64,000 nucleotides of DNA from contig JAZPZI010000039.1 in NCBI GenBank assembly GCA_045544615.1, positions 186,001-250,000 on the forward strand, given 5' to 3'. Within the stretch, counting starts at the first letter, position 1; every line of letters begins with the position of its first letter. The notes below the pieces were generated by a model. The model saw nothing but the letters and a program-made list of their open reading frames with translations, did no database searches and was not told the origin of the DNA. Of the stretch, positions 1-7,519 are shown piece after piece. Origin of the DNA: CAKSFT01 sp045544615. GTDB lineage: Bacteria; Bacillota; Clostridia; UBA1381. A program made the translations under genes and the position numbers.

Positions 1-40
1 AAGATTTTATTGATAAAGACTTTTTTGGAGGATTTTTCAG

Positions 41-892
41 ATGAGATACCGTTTTTTGAGATTTCCGGGCGGACGAGATAAAGCAGTTACATTGAGTTAT
101 GATGACGGAAACAGGAATGACCTTAAATTTTCCGATATCATAACAAAGTACGGCTTAAAATGTACCTTTAACTTAAACGGAGAAGCCTGCCACGGCGGTC
201 GGGGCATAAATACCGAGGAGATTAAAGAATATATTCTGAAAAGGGGTCACGAGGTTGCGGTACACGGTGCTATGCATATAGCCGAGGGTTCTGCACGCCC
301 GATTGACGGGATTCGTGACGTTTTAAACTGCAGACTCGAGCTGGAAGAAAAATTCGGTATGATAATAAGGGGTATGGCATATCCTGACAGCGGTATCAGA
401 TACTATACAAATTTCTCGGATTACCCGACTGTAAGGGAGTACTTAAAAAACCTTGATATTGCATATTCCAGGACACTCGGCGGCGATAACAGTAATTTCC
501 GCTTGCCTGAGGACTGGTATTGCTGGATGCCGACAGCGCATCACGATAATCCCGAGATTATGGAGTATATCGATAAGTTTTTAGAAATCGACCTTTCAAA
601 AAGCTATATTGCCTCAAGGTGGCCAAAGCTTTTCTATATGTGGGGACATAGCTCCGAGTTTGAAGGGAAGAATAACTGGTCTCATCTTGAAGATATCTGC
701 AAAAAGCTTGCAGGTCACGATGAAATGTGGTATGCTACCAATATTGAGATATATAACTATGTTGAGGCATACAGGTCGCTTGTGTTCAGTGCGGACGGAA
801 AGATTATATATAATCCGACCCTTTATAAGATTTGGTTTGATATAGACGGAACACCGTACACTGTTGAGCCGGGCGAAACTTTGAAGGTATGA
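41..892 (+). CDS. Polysaccharide deacetylase family protein (NodB-like)
   Basis: 283 residues. The N-terminal part has a NodB-type deacetylase signature: a YDDG motif near residue 27 (family form TFDDG, where the Asp residues act in catalysis and metal binding) and a later HGAMH motif that supplies the two metal-binding His. The family removes acetyl or other acyl groups from N-acetylated sugars in chitin, peptidoglycan or other glycans. No signal peptide is visible, so it may act in the cytoplasm on imported oligosaccharides. A GGAGG site at 27-31 supports the ATG at 41. A LacI-type regulator follows 32 bases later on the same strand, which suggests a small sugar-utilisation unit whose other genes lie left of the window. 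The substrate cannot be read from the sequence. Confidence 0.85.
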   Translation: MRYRFLRFPGGRDKAVTLSYDDGNRNDLKFSDIITKYGLKCTFNLNGEACHGGRGINTEEIKEYILKRGHEVAVHGAMHIAEGSARPIDGIRDVLNCRLELEEKFGMIIRGMAYPDSGIRYYTNFSDYPTVREYLKNLDIAYSRTLGGDNSNFRLPEDWYCWMPTAHHDNPEIMEYIDKFLEIDLSKSYIASRWPKLFYMWGHSSEFEGKNNWSHLEDICKKLAGHDEMWYATNIEIYNYVEAYRSLVFSADGKIIYNPTLYKIWFDIDGTPYTVEPGETLKV

Positions 893-924
893 TTTAAAAA
901 AACGGGTTTTTGAGGTGAGAAGGT

Positions 925-1890
925 ATGATGACTTTATCGAAAATTGCAAATCTTGCGCATGTATCGGTCTCGACGGTGTCGAAGGCTTTTTCGATGAGCA
1001 GTGAGGTGAGCGATGAAACCCGTGAGTTGATTTTCAAAATCGCAAAGGAGAACAACTGCTTTAAGAAGTTCTACAATGCGAAGTACCCGAAATTTGTTGT
1101 AGCGGTTATATGTCCTGAGTTTAAGAGCTATTGCTACTATAATGCCATGACAGTTCTGCAACAGCGCCTTGCTGAGCATAACTGCGAGATTTGTGTTGCA
1201 TCGACCGATTTTTCTGCCGATACCGAAAAAGAGCTTATCGAGTATTACACGAAATACGCAACGGTTGACGGAATCATTGCAATCGGTGTAAAAACAGAGC
1301 CTGAAAAGGGGATAGATATTCCATTTGTTGCGGTAAACTCACATAAACCTCAGAATAAAAACATTATCCATGCATCTGCAAATATTGCCGATGCAGTATA
1401 TGAGGCTGTAGCATACTTTGCAGAAAAAGGCGTAAAGGATGTCGGATTTATCGGTGAAGAACGCACAATGGGCAAGTTTGAATATTTTTGCGAAGGCTTA
1501 AAAAGAGCAGGACTTGCGAAAAAAGATGAATTTATTGTAATAACCCCAAAGCGTTTCGAGGAGGGCGGATACCGCGCAATGCAGGAACTTTTCAGGCGTG
1601 GAAAGCTTCCGAGGGCGATAGTTTGTGCCTATGACTATATGGCAATGGGTGCAATAAGGTGCATAAAGGAACAGGGAATGAGAACCCCGGGCGATATTGC
1701 CATAGTGGGTATGGACAATAGTGTAGAGGGTGAATACTTTGTTCCGTCGCTGACTTCAATCGGAGAAGGCGGCAATGAGTTTTACGGTACTATTGCCAAT
1801 GAGATTATGAACTGGATAGAAGGCAAGCCTTATAAAAAGAGAATACTCCAGAGGTCGAGGCTGAAAAAGCGAGAATCAAGCGAGATATAG
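925..1890 (+). CDS. LacI family transcriptional regulator
   Basis: 321 residues. Residues 1-50 form the LacI helix-turn-helix and hinge region (SKIANLAHVSVSTVSKAF), and the rest is a periplasmic-binding-protein-like effector domain (VDGIIAIG, PRAIVCAYDYMAMGAI, IVGMDNS). Such proteins bind an operator and release it, or tighten, on binding a sugar. The linker after the HTH is short and diverged: the usual hinge-helix motif is hard to see around residues 45-55. Two adjacent ATGs (925 and 928) follow GAGGTGAG; I kept the first because family members usually start M-x-T-L. It probably controls the upstream deacetylase gene. A strong terminator closes the gene. Confidence 0.9.
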   Translation: MMTLSKIANLAHVSVSTVSKAFSMSSEVSDETRELIFKIAKENNCFKKFYNAKYPKFVVAVICPEFKSYCYYNAMTVLQQRLAEHNCEICVASTDFSADTEKELIEYYTKYATVDGIIAIGVKTEPEKGIDIPFVAVNSHKPQNKNIIHASANIADAVYEAVAYFAEKGVKDVGFIGEERTMGKFEYFCEGLKRAGLAKKDEFIVITPKRFEEGGYRAMQELFRRGKLPRAIVCAYDYMAMGAIRCIKEQGMRTPGDIAIVGMDNSVEGEYFVPSLTSIGEGGNEFYGTIANEIMNWIEGKPYKKRILQRSRLKKRESSEI

Positions 1891-1934
1891 ATTCAAAGTG
1901 TGTTGTAAGCAAGAAAATCAGTATAAATAATGAA

Positions 1935-1980
1935 AATGGCGAGAAAATCAGAAGGATTTTCTCGCCATTGTTTTTTGTTT
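1935..1980 (+). terminator. Rho-independent terminator after the LacI gene
   Basis: A perfect 15-bp stem (1935-1949 with 1955-1969, loop AGAAG) is followed by a T-rich run. It lies between convergent genes. The left arm and the bases before it (TGAAAATGGCGAGAAAA) are identical to part of the structured repeat at 19.4 kb, so the terminator may be a relic of that repeat family. Confidence 0.85.
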
Positions 1981-1985
1981 TAGAA

Positions 1986-3788
1986 TTATTTCTTATTTGT
2001 AATAGCCTTAATTACAAACAATGTTCCGATTGTAATAACAACACCTACCGGCAAGAGTATGTATGCGTTCGGGATGAATGCAGCCAGGAGGTACATTACA
2101 AACGAGATCGCAGCAACTGTGATTGCGTATGGCATCTGTGTTGATACGTGGTTTAAGTGGTTAGACTGAGCACCTGCAGATGACATGATTGTTGTATCCG
2201 AGATAGGTGAGCAGTGGTCACCGCAAACAGCACCTGCAAGACAAGCTGACATACCGATAACGAGGAATGGGCTTGTTGGCTCAAAGATTGCAGCAACGAT
2301 AGGAATGAGGATACCGAATGTTCCCCATGATGTACCTGTTGAGAATGCGAGCACGCATGCAACGAGGAAGATAATTGCAGGCAGGAAGTTTGCAAGACCT
2401 GCAGCTGCTGAATCCATAAGTCCTGCAACATAAGCATCTGCACCTAAAAGTCCTGTCATATTCTTCAAAGCTGTTGCGAATGTAAGAATAAGGATTGCAG
2501 GTACCATGGCAATAAAGCCCTTTGGTATACATTCCATAGCTTCCTTGAATGTTACAACTTTTCTTAAGCAAAGGTATGCGATTGTGATAACAAGTGCAAT
2601 CAAAGCGCCCCAAGGCAAACCTACTGTTGCATCTGTATCACCGAATGCTGTGATAAAGTCAGCACCGCCAAAGAATCCGCCGATATAGAGAAGTCCGATA
2701 ACACAGGTGATGATAAGAAGAATTACAGGGAGGATAAGGTCAATAACCTTGCCTCTTGGGTTTTCTGTTTCAGCAACTGTATCAATGTCGTCTTTGCCTG
2801 ATGTGAACAAGTCGTTGTTATATAAAGCATTATATTCGTGGAGCTTCATCGGGCCGTAATCGAACTTCATCAAAGCGATTGCAACAACAAATACCAATGT
2901 GAGTAATGAATAGAAGTTATACGGAATTGCACGAACGAAGAGCTCGATGCCAGAATAGCCTGTACCCTCTGCAAACTGTGATACTGCTGCTGCCCATGAT
3001 GAAACAGGAGCAATCATACAAATAGGAGCTGCTGTTGCATCGATGATGTATGCAAGCTTTGCTCTTGAAATCTTATGTCTGTCTGTAACAGGACGCATAA
3101 CACTACCAACTGTTAAGCAGTTGAAGTAGTCGTCGATGAATATCAAAACACCGAGGACAAAGCTTGCAAGCATAGCACCCACTCTTGATTTGATGTGTGT
3201 TTCTGCCCATCTTCCGAATGCAGCAGAGCCGCCTGCCTTGTTAACCAGAGCAACGATTACGCCGAGGATTACAAGGAACATAAAGATACCTGCGGTTCCT
3301 GAAATTGCGGCGATGATGCCGTCATTTAAAAGTGCATCCAAAGCCATAACCGGCTGCCAGTTTGTTGCAAGCATACCGCCCAGAACAATACCGATAAAGA
3401 GTGATGAATAAACTTCCTTTGTGATAAGTGCAAGAGCGATAGCCAAAAGCGGTGGCAACAATGCCATAAAGGTTGAGTAGTACCAGTTGTCGGTAGCAAC
3501 TACACCTTTGCCTGCACAGTCAGCACATTCTGCCTTTGCTTCTTCTGTAGCTTCTGCAAGGTAGGTAATGCCTGACTCGGCAACTGTCAATGTACCCGCA
3601 CCTTCGCAAGCTTCGCAGTCGTCTGCAGCACCTTCGCAATCTGCACAGGTGAGAGTGTAAACATAACCTTCTCCTTCGCAGGTAGCACAGTCGATTTCGG
3701 CTGTTGATCTTACCGTTACAGAACCGATAACTACAACTATCAGAGCGATGATAATTGCAACTATCTTCCCAATAATGCCTTTTTTCAT
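1986..3788 (-). CDS. lysW: NhaC-superfamily transporter, LysW-type predicted lysine transporter with Cys-rich insert
   Basis: 600 residues, polytopic, with the NhaC Na+/H+ antiporter fold (about ten hydrophobic segments; conserved stretches such as FIDDYFNCLTVGSVMRPVTD and GDHCSPISDTT). NhaC-type proteins placed under lysine riboswitches have been proposed as lysine transporters (LysW), and this gene has such a riboswitch directly upstream. Lysine uptake is therefore a better guess than plain sodium/proton exchange. Between TM1 (about residues 5-25) and TM2 (from about 103) lies an acidic insert with four CxxC pairs at C34/C37, C48/C51, C58/C61 and C88/C91, mostly followed by G-x-G as in DnaJ zinc fingers. 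An AAGGAGG site supports the start. The symbol comes from context, not from a proven function. Confidence 0.8.
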   Translation of the reverse strand: MKKGIIGKIVAIIIALIVVVIGSVTVRSTAEIDCATCEGEGYVYTLTCADCEGAADDCEACEGAGTLTVAESGITYLAEATEEAKAECADCAGKGVVATDNWYYSTFMALLPPLLAIALALITKEVYSSLFIGIVLGGMLATNWQPVMALDALLNDGIIAAISGTAGIFMFLVILGVIVALVNKAGGSAAFGRWAETHIKSRVGAMLASFVLGVLIFIDDYFNCLTVGSVMRPVTDRHKISRAKLAYIIDATAAPICMIAPVSSWAAAVSQFAEGTGYSGIELFVRAIPYNFYSLLTLVFVVAIALMKFDYGPMKLHEYNALYNNDLFTSGKDDIDTVAETENPRGKVIDLILPVILLIITCVIGLLYIGGFFGGADFITAFGDTDATVGLPWGALIALVITIAYLCLRKVVTFKEAMECIPKGFIAMVPAILILTFATALKNMTGLLGADAYVAGLMDSAAAGLANFLPAIIFLVACVLAFSTGTSWGTFGILIPIVAAIFEPTSPFLVIGMSACLAGAVCGDHCSPISDTTIMSSAGAQSNHLNHVSTQMPYAITVAAISFVMYLLAAFIPNAYILLPVGVVITIGTLFVIKAITNKK

Positions 3789-3814
3789 AAAAAAGCCTCC
3801 TTAAAATAAAAATA

Positions 3815-3838
3815 GTTATGGCAGTGCAATACCATAAC
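3815..3838 (-). terminator. Putative riboswitch expression-platform terminator
   Basis: On the minus strand a 7-bp GTTATGG/CCATAAC stem with a 10-base loop is followed by ATTTTTATTTT. It lies between the lysine aptamer and the ribosome site of the transporter gene, the usual place for an attenuator. The stem is modest. I did not work out the alternative antiterminator pairing. Confidence 0.6.
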
Positions 3839-3850
3839 CGCAAAAAGTAA

Positions 3851-4015
3851 TGATAGCGCTCCACCTGTGTGACAGTCGCATACATATTCTGTATGAAACC
3901 AGCTAAAAAGGTACGGAATACACCTTAAAAACTTCGGCAAAGGCTCCTTTTGCGGGATTCGGGTTATTCCGACCATTTTTTGAATCCGCTACTTATAACC
4001 GATGCACCTCTATCA
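3851..4015 (-). promoter_or_regulatory. Lysine riboswitch (L box)
   Basis: Read on the minus strand, the leader carries the L-box landmarks in order: GATAGAGGTGC at the 5' end, then AGTAG, AAAGGAGCC, TTGCCGAAG, GGT near the middle, a hairpin, GACTGTCAC and AGGTGGAGCGCTATC at the 3' end. The P1 helix closes with TGATAG (plus-strand 4010-4015) and CTATCA (3851-3856). These are the conserved core elements of the RF00168 aptamer. High lysine should stabilise the aptamer and favour the downstream terminator, switching the transporter off. Confidence 0.95.
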
Positions 4016-4025
4016 CTTTGGCTAC

Positions 4026-4054
4026 ATTTTACCATAAAAAGCGACAAAGGTCAA
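4026..4054 (-). promoter_or_regulatory. Sigma-A type promoter for the lysine riboswitch transcript
   Basis: On the minus strand TTGACC (4049-4054) and TAAAAT (4026-4031) are separated by 17 bases. The predicted transcript start, about 4019, lies only a few bases before the aptamer. Confidence 0.8.
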
Positions 4055-4137
4055 TCTTTTTTGTAAATTTTTATATAATAAGGAAGAAATTGAAGATAAT
4101 TTTATGCGGTTTGACAAAAACTTTATTTTATTTTGCC

Positions 4138-4166
4138 TTGAAAAAGAGCCTTGAAGGTGGTATAAT
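4138..4166 (+). promoter_or_regulatory. Sigma-A type promoter for aroC
   Basis: TTGAAA at 4138-4143, a 17-base spacer and a perfect TATAAT at 4161-4166, 32 bases before the aroC start. Confidence 0.75.
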
Positions 4167-4198
4167 TATAATAGGTAATTTTGGATTGAGGTGGAATT

Positions 4199-5344
4199 AT
4201 GCTAAGATACCTGACAGCAGGCGAGACACATGGTAAGTGTCTTACCGTAATCATAGAAGGAATGCCTGCAGGAGTTAAAATTGATAAAGAAAAAATAGAC
4301 TGCGACCTTGCACGCCGTCAGCGTGGCTATGGCAGAGGCGGAAGAATGAAGATTGAAACCGATAAGGCAGAAATTCTCTCCGGCATCCGTGGCGGATACA
4401 CTCTCGGAAGCCCGATCGCAATCAGGATAGAGAACAAGGACTGGGAAAACTGGGAAAATATAATGGGTACAGAGTCGGCTGAGGAGTTAAAGACCGTAAC
4501 CTCACCACGTCCGGGGCATGCAGACCTCTCGGGAGGTATGAAATATAATCACAGGGACTTGAGAAATGTCCTTGAGCGTGCAAGTGCAAGAGAAACCGCA
4601 GCTCGTGTTGCGGCAGGCTCGGTTTTTAAACAGCTACTTGAAAACTTCGGAGTCTTTGCACAATCAAGAGTTGTAAGCATCGGCGAAGTGGTGGATGCGG
4701 CAAGCCCTGATATGCCTGATTTTTATGAGAAGGTCGCAAAATCTGAAGTTGGTTTTGCCGATGCCTTGAGTGAGGAAAAAGCAAAAGAGTATATTGATAA
4801 TATAAAGGCTTCGGGCGAATCTTGCGGAGGCGTGGTTGAAACCAGGTTTACAGGACTTTTGCCCGGAATAGGAAGCCATGTTCATTACGACAGAAAGCTT
4901 GATGCCAACATCGCTTTTTCGGTTATGGGTATTCAGGCAATCAAGGGCGTTGAGTTCGGAATGGGATTTGATGTTGCAAATAATCCCGGCTCAAAAGTAC
5001 ATGACGAGATAGCATATGACGGTGATTTTAAAAGACTTACCAATAATGCAGGCGGAATCGAGGGCGGAATGACCAACGGCGAGCCGGTGGTGGTAAGAGC
5101 CGCAATGAAGCCGATACCGACACTGTATAATCCGTTAAAAACTGTTGAGATCAACACAAAATCAGAAACCGAGGCATCGGTTGAGAGATCGGATGTTTGC
5201 GCTGTTCCTGCATGTGCAGTAGTGGTTGAGTCAGCGGTGAGCTTTGAGATTGCAAAGGCATTTTTAGAAAAATTCGGCGGTGACTGCCTTGCCGATATCA
5301 AGGAAAATGTTGAGAACTATAAAAAGAGGATAGAAAGCTTTTAA
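4199..5344 (+). CDS. aroC: Chorismate synthase
   Basis: 381 residues, full length. Catalyses the last shikimate-pathway step, EPSP to chorismate, using reduced FMN. Family stretches are clear: the N-terminal TAGETHGKCLTVIIEGMPAG, then RRQRGYGRGGRMKIE, the mid-protein SPRPGHADLSG and RDLRNVLERASARETAARVAAG, and GGIEGGMTNGEPV. A GAGGTGG site (4188-4194) precedes the ATG. No other shikimate gene is nearby. It is followed after 15 bases by a small hydrogenase-system regulator and then hydG, all on the same strand, so it may share a transcript with them. Why a chorismate gene leads a hydrogenase unit is not evident. Confidence 0.97.
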   Translation: MLRYLTAGETHGKCLTVIIEGMPAGVKIDKEKIDCDLARRQRGYGRGGRMKIETDKAEILSGIRGGYTLGSPIAIRIENKDWENWENIMGTESAEELKTVTSPRPGHADLSGGMKYNHRDLRNVLERASARETAARVAAGSVFKQLLENFGVFAQSRVVSIGEVVDAASPDMPDFYEKVAKSEVGFADALSEEKAKEYIDNIKASGESCGGVVETRFTGLLPGIGSHVHYDRKLDANIAFSVMGIQAIKGVEFGMGFDVANNPGSKVHDEIAYDGDFKRLTNNAGGIEGGMTNGEPVVVRAAMKPIPTLYNPLKTVEINTKSETEASVERSDVCAVPACAVVVESAVSFEIAKAFLEKFGGDCLADIKENVENYKKRIESF

Positions 5345-5359
5345 AGCATGGAGGTAATT

Positions 5360-5605
5360 ATGGAAACAAGAGTAGCGATTGTGAGTGCGATTGTTGAGAG
5401 CTTCCAGAGTATCGATGAGTTCAATGCAATCCTGCACGAGTTCGGTGACTATATAATAGGAAGAATGGGCGTTCCATACCGTGCAAAGAATATCTCGGTT
5501 GTAAGCGTTGTTATTGATGCACCGATGGATGTTATAAATGCACTTTCGGGAAAGCTCGGAAGGCTTGAGGGAATAAGTGCAAAAACACTTTTATCAAATT
5601 CATAA
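5360..5605 (+). CDS. TM1266-type iron-only hydrogenase system putative regulator
   Basis: 81 residues. Small ACT-like domain related to NikR-type C-terminal domains (METRVAIVSAIVES..., HEFGDYIIGRMGVPYR, ISVVSVVIDAPMDVINALSGKLGRL). The TM1266 family is found beside hydE/hydF/hydG genes, and its regulatory role is a genome-context prediction rather than a proven one. I chose the ATG at 5360 because GGAGGT lies at 5350-5355; an in-frame ATG at 5348 would sit upstream of that ribosome site. Its position just before hydG is the classical arrangement. It has no DNA-binding domain of its own, so it may sense a ligand or bind a partner. Confidence 0.85.
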   Translation: METRVAIVSAIVESFQSIDEFNAILHEFGDYIIGRMGVPYRAKNISVVSVVIDAPMDVINALSGKLGRLEGISAKTLLSNS

Positions 5606-5660
5606 ATAATTTTACTGACGAAGAAGATTAGCTCTGATTCGGAAGAAAGGGGAAATGAAA

Positions 5661-7079
5661 ATGTATAATCCAAAATCAAAAAAGGCAGAGGAGTTTATCT
5701 CCCACGAGGAAATTTTAGCGACACTTGAGTATGCCGAAGCCAACAAGAGTAATGTTGAGCTCATAGATGAGATTCTTGAGAAGGCAAGAAAGAGAAAGGG
5801 ACTCTCGCACCGTGAGGCGGCAGTGCTTTTAGACTGCGACATTGAAGAAAAAAATCAGGAAATCTATGCCCTTGCAGAACAGATAAAGAAGGATTTTTAC
5901 GGCAACAGAATAGTAATGTTTGCGCCTCTTTATCTTTCTAACTACTGTGTAAACGGTTGCGTTTACTGCCCGTACCACGCACAGAACAAGTGCATAGCAA
6001 GAAAGAAGCTTACTCAGGAGGAGATAAAGCGTGAGGTTATAGCCTTGCAGGATATGGGCCATAAGCGTCTTGCACTTGAGGCGGGCGAGGACCCTGTAAA
6101 TAACCCGATTGAGTATATTTTGGAGAGTATCAAGACAATCTACAGCATCAAGCATAAAAACGGTGCGATCAGACGAGTTAATGTAAATATTGCGGCAACT
6201 ACGGTTGAAAACTACAGAAAGCTCAAAGAGGCGGGAATCGGAACATATATCCTTTTCCAGGAAACCTATCATAAGGAAAGCTACGAAAAGCTTCACCCGA
6301 CAGGCCCGAAGCACAACTACACATACCATACCGAGGCTATGGACCGTGCTATGGAGGGCGGAATCGATGATGTCGGACTTGGCGTTTTGTTCGGACTCGA
6401 GCTCTATCGCTATGAGTTTGCAGGACTCCTGATGCACGCAGAACACCTGGAGGCGGTATTCGGGGTTGGTCCACATACAATCAGTGTGCCGAGAATCCGC
6501 CACGCTGACGACATTGATGCCGACAGCTTCGACAACGGCATAAATGACGATATTTTTGCGAAGATTGTAGCCTGCATCAGAATTTCGGTGCCATATACAG
6601 GCATGATTGTCTCAACAAGAGAAAGCAAGGCTTGCCGTGAGAGAGTTCTCCACCTCGGTGTTTCGCAGATAAGCGGAGGCTCAAAGACCAGTGTCGGCGG
6701 TTATGTTGAGCCGGAGGATGACGACAACAAGTCAGAGCAGTTTGATGTTGAAGATAAAAGAACACTCGATGAGGTTGTAAAGTGGCTTATGGAGATGGGA
6801 TATATCCCAAGCTTCTGTACTGCATGCTACCGTGAGGGAAGAACGGGTGACCGTTTCATGGAGCTTTGCAAAAACGGACAGATTCAGAATTGCTGTCTGC
6901 CGAATGCACTTATGACCTTGCAGGAATATTTAGAGGACTACGCATCACCCGAAACCAAGAAGGTGGGCGAGGCTCTGATTCTGAAGGAGATGCAGGATAT
7001 ACCGAATCCAAAGGTTAAGCTGATAGTAGACGATAAACTCGGGCTTATAAAGGAAGGACAAAGAGACTTTAGATTTTAA
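5661..7079 (+). CDS. hydG: [FeFe] hydrogenase H-cluster radical SAM maturase HydG
   Basis: 472 residues. HydG is a radical SAM tyrosine lyase that makes CO and cyanide ligands for the H-cluster of [FeFe] hydrogenases. The radical SAM cluster motif Cx3Cx2C is at C96, C100 and C103. The HydG-specific second cluster motif Cx2Cx22C near the C-terminus is intact at C386, C389 and C412, so both Fe-S sites should form. AAAGGGG at 5646-5652 fits the ATG at 5661 (8-base spacing) better than the ATG at 5655. The partner maturases HydE and HydF and the hydrogenase itself are not in this window. A terminator follows within ten bases. Confidence 0.97.
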   Translation: MYNPKSKKAEEFISHEEILATLEYAEANKSNVELIDEILEKARKRKGLSHREAAVLLDCDIEEKNQEIYALAEQIKKDFYGNRIVMFAPLYLSNYCVNGCVYCPYHAQNKCIARKKLTQEEIKREVIALQDMGHKRLALEAGEDPVNNPIEYILESIKTIYSIKHKNGAIRRVNVNIAATTVENYRKLKEAGIGTYILFQETYHKESYEKLHPTGPKHNYTYHTEAMDRAMEGGIDDVGLGVLFGLELYRYEFAGLLMHAEHLEAVFGVGPHTISVPRIRHADDIDADSFDNGINDDIFAKIVACIRISVPYTGMIVSTRESKACRERVLHLGVSQISGGSKTSVGGYVEPEDDDNKSEQFDVEDKRTLDEVVKWLMEMGYIPSFCTACYREGRTGDRFMELCKNGQIQNCCLPNALMTLQEYLEDYASPETKKVGEALILKEMQDIPNPKVKLIVDDKLGLIKEGQRDFRF

Positions 7080-7082
7080 TAA

Positions 7083-7112
7083 AAATTCCCCCGCAAGGGG
7101 GATTTTTTATTA
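7083..7112 (+). terminator. Rho-independent terminator after hydG
   Basis: ATTCCCCC and GGGGGAT pair around a GCAA loop, followed by a run of T. It starts within ten bases of the hydG stop. Confidence 0.9.
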
Positions 7113-7148
7113 AAATTGTTTTTGATGCTATTAATTTATAAAAGAGGT

Positions 7149-7201
7149 GTAGGGAACGGATTTATCCGTCCCGTTTCGGGATGCATAAATGCATCCCCTA
7201 C
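7149..7201 (+). repeat. 53-bp double-palindrome repeat, copy 1
   Basis: Bounded by GTAGGG and CCCTAC, an inverted pair. It contains two sub-palindromes, ACGGATTTATCCGT and ATGCATAAATGCAT, joined by CCCGTTTCGGG. Copy 2 at 16367 carries the same parts in reverse order, so the two copies face opposite ways. Both lie just after the 3' end of a plus-strand gene. It looks like a MITE- or REP-like element. The rest of the 254-base gap before the next gene holds the hydG terminator and a promoter. Confidence 0.85.
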
Positions 7202-7275
7202 AATTTTTCCAAAGGGAGAAATTTTTGTACTATATTTAAAAATTCCACAGCTAAATAAAATATGTGCAAATTCTA

Positions 7276-7304
7276 TTGACTTTATATTTATGGTGTGGTA
7301 AAAT
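7276..7304 (+). promoter_or_regulatory. Sigma-A type promoter for the DUF6472-lacZ unit
   Basis: TTGACT (7276-7281), a 17-base spacer and TAAAAT (7299-7304), about 30 bases before the GTG start. Confidence 0.7.
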
Positions 7305-7333
7305 TTGGGTAAGAATTAACAGGGGATGGTTTT

Positions 7334-7507
7334 GTGGCAAATTGTGAAGAGTGCATGAACTATAGCTATGATGAGGATTATGAATGCTATACATGTATGA
7401 TGAACTTAGATGAAGATGAACTTTACAGGTTCATAAACGAAAAGTTCGAGGATTGCCCGTATTACCGTCCGGGAGACGAATACAGTATGGTAAAAAAACA
7501 GATTTGA
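7334..7507 (+). CDS. Small Cys-rich DUF6472-like protein
   Basis: 57 residues with a GTG start preceded by AGGGGA (7321-7326). It carries CEEC at residues 4-7, C18 and C21 (ECYTC), then a DLDEDELYRF-type acidic stretch and a DCPYYRPGDEY motif with C41. The paired Cys suggest metal binding. The layout matches small Firmicutes proteins annotated as DUF6472, from memory of the pattern. It is clearly coding: a clean frame with ribosome site and promoter, ending 12 bases before the beta-galactosidase gene. Function unknown. Its linkage with the glycosidase could be chance co-transcription. Confidence 0.8.
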   Translation: MANCEECMNYSYDEDYECYTCMMNLDEDELYRFINEKFEDCPYYRPGDEYSMVKKQI

Positions 7508-7519
7508 GAGGGCATAAGT

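Noticed and set aside
5348..5359. Upstream ATG for the TM1266-type gene
   Set aside because: It lies before the GGAGGT site, so the ATG at 5360 is better.
7149..7201. CRISPR or phage attachment site
   Set aside because: Only two dispersed copies in opposite orientation, no spacers, no integrase.
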